DNA from: Psychroflexus aestuariivivens
Lineage (GTDB): Bacteria > Bacteroidota > Bacteroidia > Flavobacteriales > Flavobacteriaceae
Direction of reading: 5' to 3'
Length of the DNA stretch: 64,000 bases
NCBI RefSeq assembly: GCF_004010055.1
Contig: NZ_RQVT01000061.1
Coordinates: 146,849-210,848, forward strand
Position numbers and translations under genes: made by a program. Under the pieces are notes generated by a model that saw nothing but the letters and a program-made list of their open reading frames with translations, was not told the DNA's origin and ran no database searches. Numbering within the stretch: the stretch's first letter is position 1; each line of letters starts with the position of its first letter. Positions 53,120 to 62,227 of the stretch are shown piece after piece.

Positions 53120-54232
53120 ATGCATTTATCATATTGGGAGCAAAAAAGCTGGTTTTCTAACATTGACTTTTGCATTATTGGCAGTGGCATAGTAGGTTTG
53201 AACTGCGCTTTACAATTGCGAAAAAAGCATCCTAAATCAAAAATATTAGTTTTAGAAAAAGGAATATTACCACAGGGAGCCAGTACTAAAAATGCTGGCT
53301 TTGCTTGTTTTGGAAGTGTGAGCGAATTAGCGGCAGATTTAAAAGAACATTCTTCTGAAGAAGTCTTTGATTTAGTGCAAAAACGACACAAAGGTTTACT
53401 GCTTTTAAGACAAAACTTAGGCGATTCTGCCATCGATTATAAATCCTATGGCGGTTATGAGGTGTTTTTAGAAAACGACAAAGCTTTGTTTGAGCAATGT
53501 CAGTCTAGTTATACTGACATCAACCAATTACTTTCTCCAATCTTTAAATCTGACCCGTTTCATTTGCAATCGAATAAGTTCAATTTTAAAAATAGTTTGC
53601 CACAAGTAATATTCAATGCTTTTGAAGGTCAAATTGATACCGGAAAAATGATGTTAGCATTGCTGCAAAAAGTTCAGCGTGAAGGTGTTTTAGTCTTAAA
53701 TTCGGTTCAAGTTCTGGACTTTTCATCAGATGCTAAATCAGTTAAAATTAAATTATCTGATTTTGAATTCACAGCACAGAATCTAATGATTGCAACCAAT
53801 GCTTTTGCGGGGCAACTTTTGAATGTGGAAGTCACGCCGGCTAGAAACCAAGTGTTAATTACCAAGCCAATCAAAGATTTAGCTCTAAAAGGAACATTTC
53901 ATCTAAATGAAGGCTATTATTATTTCAGAAATATTCACAACCGCTTGTTGCTTGGTGGTGGTCGTCATTTGAATCCAAAAGGTGAAACCACATCAGATTT
54001 TGGTTTAACCTCAGATATTCAAACAGCTTTAGAGAATTTACTACATCGGGTTATTTTACCAAATCAAAACCTCGAAATCGAACAGCGCTGGAGCGGAATT
54101 TTAGGTGTCGGTTCTCAAAAAAAGCCTATTGTCAAACCTGTTGATAATCGTGTATTTTGTGCCGTTCGACTTGGTGGTATGGGCGTTGCTATTGGCAGCC
54201 AGATAGGAAAAGATTTAGCAGATTTGGTATAG
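53120..54232 (+). CDS. FAD-dependent oxidoreductase, DAO (glycine oxidase-like) family
   Basis: The 370-residue flavoprotein has an N-terminal FAD site FCIIGSGIVGLNCALQLRKK (GxGxxG at about 20-25). It continues VLEKGILPQGASTKNAGFACFGS, as in the DAO/TmuP-like family that oxidises amino acids or methylamines. TPARNQVLITKPI, GYYYFRNIHNRLLLGGGRHL and the C-terminal RLGGMGVAIGSQIGKDLA complete the fold. The substrate cannot be deduced. A shadow ORF on the other strand at 53089-53433 was discarded. Confidence 0.88.
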   Translation: MHLSYWEQKSWFSNIDFCIIGSGIVGLNCALQLRKKHPKSKILVLEKGILPQGASTKNAGFACFGSVSELAADLKEHSSEEVFDLVQKRHKGLLLLRQNLGDSAIDYKSYGGYEVFLENDKALFEQCQSSYTDINQLLSPIFKSDPFHLQSNKFNFKNSLPQVIFNAFEGQIDTGKMMLALLQKVQREGVLVLNSVQVLDFSSDAKSVKIKLSDFEFTAQNLMIATNAFAGQLLNVEVTPARNQVLITKPIKDLALKGTFHLNEGYYYFRNIHNRLLLGGGRHLNPKGETTSDFGLTSDIQTALENLLHRVILPNQNLEIEQRWSGILGVGSQKKPIVKPVDNRVFCAVRLGGMGVAIGSQIGKDLADLV

Positions 54233-54435
54233 CCTATTTCAATGTTCCATTTTAAAATTGATGTTGAACAAACTAAAGTTCAAACTACATTGATTACTGA
54301 CTTTAATTCTTGCTTCTTAATACATTTAGTTTTGAAGTAAAAAAAGTGTCTTTACCTGTTTTTGAAAAATGCGTAAAATAAAAATCATCCGGTATTGAAA
54401 ATGTTTAAATATTTATTTGGTCGTTGAATGTGTTT

Positions 54436-55449
54436 TTATTCACTTCTAAAACGATTAGTTTCACTAACAATCTCCCTAACAACATTATCCATTTCGACGG
54501 TTGACAGTTTTAACTGTTTCAGCAAAAAAGAGATTTCATCTGTGTTTTGTAGTTGCTCCTCTTCTATTAAGTTTATAATTGCCAAAATTCGGGCAATTGG
54601 CGCACGCACAACATGAGATTGAGTCCAAGCAATTTCCTTCAATTTTTTATTTTGAATTTCAATTGTACCAATGTGATTCAAAGTTTCTGAAATATCGTTT
54701 GATTGCACGATTAGTCTTTTTCCTGAAACAGTTTCTATTTCCTTAAAATAGATATCTACATTAATTTTTTTGCCATCAGCTAAAAAATGTGTGAAGTGAT
54801 TTTTGGAGGTTTCAACTTCTTTGGAGGATAATTTCAGTTTTACAAGTTGTACTTCTTCGTCTGGATGTAATTGTAGAAATGACATTTTTTGAAAAAGATC
54901 TAAATTAAACCCATAATTCATTTGTGCTGAGATATTTGCATTCAATATTTGCAATGATTCAGCTTCTAGTAACCAAGTTGGCTGTGGATTGAAATTGAAA
55001 AGGTTTTCATAGTTATTTTTTTCCTCTTCAATTTGGTTGATGAAATCACTTCTATTTAGAGCAAAAATTATGGTTTTGTATAAAATCTCTGGATTAATTT
55101 CATCTTTAATTAGATAATCATGAATCCCAGTTTGAAGACTTTTTTTGGCCAAATCTAAGTCAGAATATCCGGTGAGTATAACAATTGGAATCTGAAAATT
55201 GTAGGATAAAAACTTATTAATCAAATCCATCCCTTTTAAATCGGGCAAATGTAAATCTAATAAAATTAGTGAAACTTTTTGATCAGGGTTTTGAAGGTAA
55301 TCATAAGAATTTTCAAAATTAGTGAAATGTACAATATCAATATTCTTAAATTTTTCTAGCAAATGGTCCTCAATCAAGATGAAATCACCTTGATTATCTT
55401 CAATTATAAGAATTGATAGGTTTTGTGAATATTGTCTTATACTCTTCAT
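54436..55449 (-). CDS. Receiver-PAS-DHp protein lacking the kinase ATPase domain (operon 2)
   Basis: The 337-residue protein has the same order as the one at 33989-35029. The receiver spans about 10-130 (LIIEDNQGDF, Asp65 in LLDLHLPD, Thr in ILTGY, Lys in LIKDE). A PAS domain follows (about 155-265; NPQPTWLLEAESLQIL), then a DHp-like helix IAWTQSHVVRAPIARILAI with His279. Only 58 residues follow, so no ATP-binding domain is present, and Val replaces the acidic residue normally after the His. It is the last gene of the second signalling operon, 4 nt after the receiver gene. It may relay phosphate between the giant kinase and the receivers. Confidence 0.85.
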   Translation of the reverse strand: MKSIRQYSQNLSILIIEDNQGDFILIEDHLLEKFKNIDIVHFTNFENSYDYLQNPDQKVSLILLDLHLPDLKGMDLINKFLSYNFQIPIVILTGYSDLDLAKKSLQTGIHDYLIKDEINPEILYKTIIFALNRSDFINQIEEEKNNYENLFNFNPQPTWLLEAESLQILNANISAQMNYGFNLDLFQKMSFLQLHPDEEVQLVKLKLSSKEVETSKNHFTHFLADGKKINVDIYFKEIETVSGKRLIVQSNDISETLNHIGTIEIQNKKLKEIAWTQSHVVRAPIARILAIINLIEEEQLQNTDEISFLLKQLKLSTVEMDNVVREIVSETNRFRSE

Positions 55450-55453
55450 TTAC

Positions 55454-55894
55454 CTAATTTGAAATTGTTGACAATTGTAACCAAAACTCTTCAATTTTCA
55501 TTATCGCTTCTAGAAAATCATTAATATTAAGTGGTTTTCTAACATAACTATTGCAATGATTCTCATATGCTTTATTTACATCTTTTTTATTGGAAGATGT
55601 TGTCAGCATAATCACTGGAATTTTTTTGAGTTTTGAATCAGACTTGATCTGCTCTAAAACTTCATGTCCATTATAGATTGGAATGTTGATATCTAAAAGT
55701 ATAAGGTCGGGTTTTTTCTCATTTGCAAAAGTTCCCTTTTTGAAAAGGAAATCTAAAGCTTCTTGTCCATTTCTAACAACGCTCATTTTCACTTTTACTT
55801 TACACTCTTCAAAAGCCTCTTTTGTAAGCAAAATATCTCCTTCATTATCTTCCACTAAAAGTATGTGTGAAAGTTTTAAATTTTCGTTATTCAT
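55454..55894 (-). CDS. Rcp1-like single-domain response regulator (operon 2)
   Basis: This 146-residue receiver begins with SHILLVEDNEGDILLTKEAF. The acidic pair is E15-D16, the phosphoacceptor is Asp68 in LLDINIPIYNG, the switch residues lie in MLTTSSNKKD, and the Lys is in VRKP. Its C-terminus IMKIEEFWLQL matches the paralogue at 35032-35466. It lies 5 nt after the giant kinase gene and 4 nt before the receiver-PAS-DHp gene, and has no output domain. Confidence 0.9.
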   Translation of the reverse strand: MNNENLKLSHILLVEDNEGDILLTKEAFEECKVKVKMSVVRNGQEALDFLFKKGTFANEKKPDLILLDINIPIYNGHEVLEQIKSDSKLKKIPVIMLTTSSNKKDVNKAYENHCNSYVRKPLNINDFLEAIMKIEEFWLQLSTISN

Positions 55895-55899
55895 GATAC

Positions 55900-58800
55900 T
55901 CAGTTTTTAGAAATTGTAAAATAAAAAATTGATCCTTCACCTTTTACGGACTTTAACCAAATCTCACCACCTAAAAATTTAATGTGTCTTTTTGCTATAG
56001 AAAGACCTACACCCGTCCCATAATATTGGTCGTTATTATGAAGTCTTTGGAAAATAATAAATATTTTCTCAAAAAATTTTGAATCTATTCCCAAACCATT
56101 GTCTTTTATATAAAATTTCCATTCATTTTTATTTTCTACAGCCTTAACCTTTACTATTGGCGGAGTATCCTCTTTTGAATATTTTATTGCATTATCTAAT
56201 AAGCAATGTAGAATTTGTGTTATAGCTGCTCGATAAGTTTTCAAAGTTGGCAAATCATTAGATTCAATAATTGCAGATTTTTCTGAAATGATTTTTCTTC
56301 TTAATTGTTTGAATTCAGACAAAATCTCATTGAGATTAACCACTTCTTTTCCATCTGTAGGTCTTGATGCTCTGGAATATTCCAAAAGATCAAGTATAAT
56401 TTGTTTCATCCTTTTGGCACCGTCTGTTGTAAAATAAATATATTCATGCGCTTTCTCATCAAGTTGATCTTTGTATTTTCTTTGCAATAGCTCCATAAAG
56501 CTTGAAATCATTCGCAAAGGTTCCTGTAAATCGTGAGAGGCAATAAAAGCAAATTGCTCTAATTCTTCGTTAGAACGTTCCAATTCTTCAGTATACTGTT
56601 TTAGCAATTCTTTATTTATGATTTCTTGGGTAATGTCTGACGAAATCCCAATGATACCTGACAATACATTATGTTCATCATAAATAGGAGAATTGGTGAC
56701 AAGAGCCGGGAATAGCGTTCCATCCTTTTTTTGAACTTTAAATTCTCCTGTCCATGACTCTCCTTTTTTCAGCAAGTTCATTATTTGCAGGGCTCCTTCT
56801 GCGTCTGTTTCTGGTGTGGTAAGCTGCATAATATTTTTTCCGAGTGCTTCTTCCTGTTTCCAGCCATAAATAGTTTCGGCGGCTTTGTTCCAGTAATTGA
56901 CCACTCCATCCAGGTCTGTTGCTATAGCTGCCTGCCCTACCATGCTTAATAAATTAGCTTTAAACCTATTTTCTTCTTCTGCAATTTTTTGATCTGTTAT
57001 ATCGGTCATAGCGCCTATCATCCGTATAGCTTCTCCTTTATCATCCCTAATAATTACGCCTCTATCTGCTACATGTACGACTTTCCCCTTATCATTAAAA
57101 ATCCTATAATTTGATGTCCATCTCATACATGTAGGATCCGAAATTGCCTCATCCAAACTTTTTTGTGTATCCGCTAAATCTTCTGAATGAAATTTATCCT
57201 TCCAAAAGTTTTTACGATCCAAATACTTTGAAACGTTCTTTCCAAAAAAGCGTTCAATTGCGGAAGATCGATAAAATGTCTGATTGGCTATATCCCAATC
57301 CCAAATTGCGTCATTGGTTGCTTCGGTTACTTTTTCAAAACGTTCATTGGCAAGCAGGATTTTTTGCTCTGCTTTTTTATGTTCAGTAATATCTAATACG
57401 ATTGCTAAAAAATTTTCATTATTACCTTCTGATACAAGTTGCAAATGGACTTCTACAGGATAGATACTTTTATCTTTTCTTTGATGATTTGTGAAAAATA
57501 TAATCTTCTCTTTTTCATTCTTTTTTAGCGGACTCACCAGTTGTTCGAAACTATTTAAGTTGAAATCTGGCTTAATTTCTAGAGGTGTTATTTTTTTAAT
57601 TTCAGTTTCGGTATAGCCGAGATTTTTTAGCGCTCCTTTATTTGCATAGCTAAACCTAAATGTTTCCTTATCGAATGTATAAATTTCGTTTAGACTGTTC
57701 TCTAAGGTTACTTGAAAACTATTACGTTCTTGTTGTGTCTTTATCCTTTCAGTTATATCTTGGAAATATACCGAGAGACCTTTTGGAGTTGGATATATAT
57801 TTTCCTGAAACCAACTATCTAAAGTTTCAAAATAGAACTCAAAGCTTACTGATTCTTTAGTTTCTTTAACGTGCTTTAAATTTTTTTCAAATTCTGTATC
57901 TAGTAAATTGGGATATTCTTCAAAGATATTCGCACCTATAATTTCTACAGGGTCTATTTGCAAAAGTTCGGCACAGCTTTTATTCATATAGCTGAAGCAG
58001 AGATTGTCATCTAAAGCATAAAAATTATCTGAAATACTTTCCAGAATATTATTTTTCTCAAGCAATGAAAGATAAACAGATTCTTCGGCCTCCTTTCTGG
58101 AAGTAATATCAAAACGAATGGCTAAATATTGAACAGGTCTATTTTTTTTGTCTAAAAACGGAACGATTGTGGTGTCTACCCAATAATAAGATCCGTCTTT
58201 AGCTTTATTTTTTATCTCTCCACGCCATACACTTCCAGAAGAAATGGTTTGCCATAGATCTCTGAAAAATTCAAAAGAATGGTATTTAGAATTGATAAGC
58301 CTATGAGTTTGACCTACAAGTTCCTGCTTCTTGTATTTTGATATTTTACAGAAATTATCGTTTACAGAGGTGATCACTCCTTTTTCATCTGTGAAGGCAA
58401 TAATAGTAGATTGGTCTAAAGCAAATCTATAGTCTTCTAAAGTTTTTAAGCTTTTTTCTAATTGAAGAGCAGCTATCTTTCGCTCTGTAATATCCTCACA
58501 AATAGCCACAGTTCTCACGGGTTTTCCTTTCTCGTCCCTGATAAATGCAAGGTGAACTCTGACCCAAACAATGATCCCGTCTTTTTTTATGTATCGTTTT
58601 TCATTCTTATATTCTTTTTCTCCAAGAGCCGCTTTTCTGAATAATTCCCAATCTTTTTTACGATCATCAGGGTGGGTAAGCTCTAAGAAGTTCATTTTGA
58701 GCATTTCTTCTTTAGAATAACCTGTTATGGTCTCATAATAAGAATTTACCAAAATCACACGCCCATTGGATGGGTCAACTTGGGCAATTCCTAATGTGGC

Positions 58801-61539
58801 AATCTCAAAAATTGTTCTGAATCTGGCTTCACTTAGTCGCAGTTCTATTTCAGCTTGTTTACGCTCGCTTATATCTTGAAAACTACCATAAACTCTTGCA
58901 CATGAACCATCAACGAATTCTGCTTTTGCTGTAGTGCGCACCCATAGCTCCTTATTATCAGAAGTTTTAATTATAGCTTCAATTTCATAGGAACTTCCAG
59001 TTGCTATACACTCTTCAAATTTTGATAGCGCTAGTTGGCGATAATCCTCTCTGTAAAAGTTAATAGCAGCATCTACAGTTGGAATAAAAGTATTGGGGTC
59101 TGTTCCATACAATCTGTGTACTTCTTCCGACCAAAAGAGATTTTCAGTAACCAAATTGACCTCCCAACTTCCTATTTTTGCCAGTATACTTGTTTCTCTA
59201 TTAAGCTCCTTAAGGTTTTTTTCTTCTGTTATATTTTTAGCTGTTGCGAATAAGAGTCCTTCTTCTTGAGAAAGGTTGAAGTACCAGCCTAACCAAATGA
59301 CTTCACCTTTTTTAGTGATAAATCGACTTTCAAATTTAAAGGTATTTGCGTCTTTTTTTAAGCGCTTAATTTTATTATTGAAAACACCTTTTTCATTGGG
59401 ATGGGTAAATTCGTCAATCAGATGGTAAAGTATGTCATCTTCTTTATAGCCGAGCAAATTGGAGCCAGCTTTATTTATCTTAAGAAATTTACCTTGAAAA
59501 TCTAAAACACAAATAATATCAGGAATTGCATCAAACAAATGACTTAGGTCGTTTTCTAATTTTTTACGTTTTAATTGAGAGCCGATAAATCCCTCTAAAT
59601 GTTGAAGAATATCAGTGTGTTTTTTTAAAATATCAGCGTCTTTTTTGACACCAATCTTTAGTACTCCTATAACTTCATTATTAAAAATTAGGGGGATACC
59701 AAGAATGGCATTTAAACCTATTTTTTTAGCAGCATTTTTTCTTACAAAGTCTGTTTGTTTTTCAATATTATCCCAAAGTAATTGTCTCTGTTCAGACCAA
59801 ACTTTACCCACAAGACTTTCAGAAATTTTAAAGGTTTTAACGTCTTTACTAAGTTCATAAAATATTTCATCATTAGGATCTACTAAGTAATGACTGAGTA
59901 ATTTAATATGACTTTTTTCAATATTGGTGACCCATAATTCAGCCCAATCAAAACTACCAAATTCACAAATCGATTTACACAATTCCTTTGTAGCATCTAA
60001 AAAATTATTATTTGAATTTAATTTCAGACTAATTTCAGCTATTAGTTCTTTTTCTAATTCTTTATTTTTTTGTTCAGTTACATCTCTTTCTATAGCGATA
60101 AAATGAGTGTATTCTCCTTTATTGTTAGCTACTGGGGTTAAATTGAAGTTGATCCAAATTTCCTCACCGCTTTTTTTATAGTTTATAATTGTTGTTTCGT
60201 AAGGTTTCCAACTTCGGATTGCTTGGCTAAGTTTTTCAAGTTCTTCTTTATTTGTGTTTGGACCTTGAAGAATTCGTGGCGTTTCACCAATAACTTCTTG
60301 GGCCTCATAGCCCGTCATTTTAGTAAAAGCATCGTTGACATAAATTATTTTAGGGCCAGGCCTGTCTAATGGTTTGGCTTCTGTAATTATAATCGCGTCT
60401 TTTGTGTTGGTAATGACACTTTCAAGTAATTTTAATTGATTTTTTTCCTTTACCTCTTCAGTTATGTCTTTAGAATTGAGAACAATACCATTTACAGCAG
60501 TATTATCTATCATATTGGTTAAAACGGTTTCAACCCACCGCCATTCTCCTTTGTGGTTTTTAGCACGGTAAGCCTCTAAAAAAACGCTGTCTTGGGTTAA
60601 TATTTTTTTTAGGCTATTCATTGCTCGCTCAGTATCTTCAGGATGTAAAAATTCAAATGCATTCTCACCAATAAATTCTTCAGGAGGTATTCCTACAATA
60701 GAAGTACTAGAAGGACTCATGTACATATAATATCCTTCTTCATCAATGATGGCATAAAGATCAGATCCTTCTTGAACCAGAGCTTTGAAGCGTTGTTCAC
60801 TCTGAATTAATAATCTTTCTTGCTCAATTTTATCCCTGCCATCTCTTGCTACGGAGTAAAAGCGTTTTGCTTGATCATCCCATCTGGATGACCAAATATT
60901 GTAAGCAATACCGCCATCCTTTTTTCTGAATCTATTGGTAAAGGACGTAATATCTTGCCCATTTCTTATGGAAGCATCTACTGAATCTGTAACATCAAAG
61001 TCTTCCTCAACAATCAGAGATCTGTATGGCGTCCCAATTAATTCTTCAGGCGTATAACCCCATTGCTTAGTTGCAGCTTTATTGACATAAATAAATTCAC
61101 CTTGTTTGTTGAAAGTGCAAAAAACATCCAAAGATGCATCCATCATCTGACTTGCTTCGGATTTTTTCCTAACAATTCGAGTAATGTCTCTTGAAAGACA
61201 AGCTATTGCAAATATGTTGTTGTGGTCGTCTATTAAAGGTTCTAAAGTAATTTGAACGTGTACAGTTTCATCTGTTTTAGAATTAAAAAAATGTTCTTCT
61301 ACTTCAAAAGATTCATCAGCAAAAGCTCTGTTATAGTAAGATTTCCATTTTGTGATTTCTACTTTGCTAAGTCCTTCAACAAACACAGACTCATTTAGTT
61401 TACTTTCAATTCCTGTCACTTCTAAAATTAAATCCAAATAGGCTTTATTAGCATCAATTAATTGGAAATCACGATTGATGACCCAAAAAAGATTTTTGCT
61501 TTGATCTAAGAAGATATTTTTAAGATGAGTTTGTTTCAT
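55900..61539 (-). CDS. Giant soluble multi-PAS/GAF histidine kinase (operon 2)
   Basis: The 1879-residue protein has no TM helix. I count about twelve PAS modules, near residues 20, 135, 250, 375, 670, 785, 910, 1035, 1160, 1275, 1395 and 1520. One GAF domain (about 500-660; NAILGIPLIFNNEVIGVLKIG) follows PAS 4. Many modules end in a PAC motif such as FQDISERK or RDVTEQK. The DHp box ASHDLQEPLRMI holds phospho-His1669. The ATPase has DNAIKY, DNGLGID and GTGVGLSIAKRH. The kinase core is closely similar to that of the 1529-residue kinase. It leads a three-gene operon. The promoter may be the CAAATATATTTG palindrome at 61602-61613. Confidence 0.92.
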   Translation of the reverse strand: MKQTHLKNIFLDQSKNLFWVINRDFQLIDANKAYLDLILEVTGIESKLNESVFVEGLSKVEITKWKSYYNRAFADESFEVEEHFFNSKTDETVHVQITLEPLIDDHNNIFAIACLSRDITRIVRKKSEASQMMDASLDVFCTFNKQGEFIYVNKAATKQWGYTPEELIGTPYRSLIVEEDFDVTDSVDASIRNGQDITSFTNRFRKKDGGIAYNIWSSRWDDQAKRFYSVARDGRDKIEQERLLIQSEQRFKALVQEGSDLYAIIDEEGYYMYMSPSSTSIVGIPPEEFIGENAFEFLHPEDTERAMNSLKKILTQDSVFLEAYRAKNHKGEWRWVETVLTNMIDNTAVNGIVLNSKDITEEVKEKNQLKLLESVITNTKDAIIITEAKPLDRPGPKIIYVNDAFTKMTGYEAQEVIGETPRILQGPNTNKEELEKLSQAIRSWKPYETTIINYKKSGEEIWINFNLTPVANNKGEYTHFIAIERDVTEQKNKELEKELIAEISLKLNSNNNFLDATKELCKSICEFGSFDWAELWVTNIEKSHIKLLSHYLVDPNDEIFYELSKDVKTFKISESLVGKVWSEQRQLLWDNIEKQTDFVRKNAAKKIGLNAILGIPLIFNNEVIGVLKIGVKKDADILKKHTDILQHLEGFIGSQLKRKKLENDLSHLFDAIPDIICVLDFQGKFLKINKAGSNLLGYKEDDILYHLIDEFTHPNEKGVFNNKIKRLKKDANTFKFESRFITKKGEVIWLGWYFNLSQEEGLLFATAKNITEEKNLKELNRETSILAKIGSWEVNLVTENLFWSEEVHRLYGTDPNTFIPTVDAAINFYREDYRQLALSKFEECIATGSSYEIEAIIKTSDNKELWVRTTAKAEFVDGSCARVYGSFQDISERKQAEIELRLSEARFRTIFEIATLGIAQVDPSNGRVILVNSYYETITGYSKEEMLKMNFLELTHPDDRKKDWELFRKAALGEKEYKNEKRYIKKDGIIVWVRVHLAFIRDEKGKPVRTVAICEDITERKIAALQLEKSLKTLEDYRFALDQSTIIAFTDEKGVITSVNDNFCKISKYKKQELVGQTHRLINSKYHSFEFFRDLWQTISSGSVWRGEIKNKAKDGSYYWVDTTIVPFLDKKNRPVQYLAIRFDITSRKEAEESVYLSLLEKNNILESISDNFYALDDNLCFSYMNKSCAELLQIDPVEIIGANIFEEYPNLLDTEFEKNLKHVKETKESVSFEFYFETLDSWFQENIYPTPKGLSVYFQDITERIKTQQERNSFQVTLENSLNEIYTFDKETFRFSYANKGALKNLGYTETEIKKITPLEIKPDFNLNSFEQLVSPLKKNEKEKIIFFTNHQRKDKSIYPVEVHLQLVSEGNNENFLAIVLDITEHKKAEQKILLANERFEKVTEATNDAIWDWDIANQTFYRSSAIERFFGKNVSKYLDRKNFWKDKFHSEDLADTQKSLDEAISDPTCMRWTSNYRIFNDKGKVVHVADRGVIIRDDKGEAIRMIGAMTDITDQKIAEEENRFKANLLSMVGQAAIATDLDGVVNYWNKAAETIYGWKQEEALGKNIMQLTTPETDAEGALQIMNLLKKGESWTGEFKVQKKDGTLFPALVTNSPIYDEHNVLSGIIGISSDITQEIINKELLKQYTEELERSNEELEQFAFIASHDLQEPLRMISSFMELLQRKYKDQLDEKAHEYIYFTTDGAKRMKQIILDLLEYSRASRPTDGKEVVNLNEILSEFKQLRRKIISEKSAIIESNDLPTLKTYRAAITQILHCLLDNAIKYSKEDTPPIVKVKAVENKNEWKFYIKDNGLGIDSKFFEKIFIIFQRLHNNDQYYGTGVGLSIAKRHIKFLGGEIWLKSVKGEGSIFYFTISKN

Positions 61540-61601
61540 TCAATCCTGAATTCTAGTCATGTAAACTTAATTAATTACCTATGAATCAACAAGAAAACAA
61601 T

Positions 61602-61609
61602 CAAATATA
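61602..61609 (-). promoter_or_regulatory. Possible -7 box of the giant kinase operon 2
   Basis: The minus strand reads TATATTTG, 63 nt upstream of the kinase ATG. It is half of the perfect palindrome CAAATATATTTG (61602-61613), so the same bases form a plus-strand box as well. Confidence 0.35.
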
Positions 61610-62077
61610 TTTGTATTGTATTAAATAATACCTACTAAAATAAGTTAAATTTTTGCATAAAATGAAATTTATTTCATCAGTTATGCTGTTCAATATATAT
61701 GCAAACCATTGTTCATTTTGATTTAAAATAGAAAAAATGTACTTGCTAATACTGATAAAACTAATTTTTAAGATGTAAAAACCTTAAACATAATCAAAAT
61801 AAAGGCAAATTAATAAAGAACTTTTGAAGAATTACAAAAGATATCAAACAGGAATTATAAACTAAACAAAAACCTCGTTCTAAAATATGTTGATAACAAA
61901 TCTACACGTATCCTAAAAAAACAATGTACTTCTCAAGGTTCGACATGATGAGAAACTTCATGCAAATGAACTGAAAATGGAGTTTTTTAAAAATATGAAT
62001 TTGAGCTAAGTATCATAAAATGATTAAAATACATTTAAAAAAATTAAGCAAAAATCAGAGGTTTACAAATAAATAAT

Positions 62078-62099
62078 CCTCGATGCAGAGTCATCGAGG
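62078..62099 (-). repeat. Perfect hairpin, REP-like (copy 1)
   Basis: CCTCGATG and CATCGAGG pair around the loop CAGAGT (8 bp, 9 with the flanking T-A). It stands out as GC-rich in an AT-rich region and resembles copy 2 at 62165-62189. It lies 129 nt beyond the DUF2267 stop. Confidence 0.5.
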
Positions 62100-62164
62100 A
62101 ATTTATCGGAAGAGAGTTTATTTTTGGTTTGATAAAAACCTTAGGTTTATAAGCTTTCTTCTAA

Positions 62165-62189
62165 ACCACCGACGCACAGCATCGGCGGT
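62165..62189 (-). repeat. Hairpin (copy 2), fully paired only on the minus strand
   Basis: ACCACCGACG and CATCGGCGGT flank the loop CACAG. On the plus strand two positions are A-C mismatches. In minus-strand RNA they become G-U pairs, giving an unbroken 10-bp stem. It lies 39 nt beyond the DUF2267 stop, so it may be that gene's terminator or a 3' stem, although no long U-tract follows. Confidence 0.5.
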
Positions 62190-62227
62190 AATTCTATCTA
62201 ATATTATTTAAAATGCATAAAGGAGAT

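Larger units (their letters stand above)
61540..62227. other. Long noncoding stretch between the giant kinase and the DUF2267 gene
   Basis: The 688 bp contain no ORF of useful size on either strand. What is seen: a palindromic CAAATATATTTG near the kinase start (61602-61613), a very AT-rich middle, and two related GC-rich hairpins at 62078-62099 and 62165-62189. Confidence 0.6.

Noticed and set aside
53089..53433. 114-residue minus-strand ORF
   Set aside because: It is antisense to the FAD-binding start of the DAO-type oxidoreductase, where the plus strand has the GSGIVG motif.
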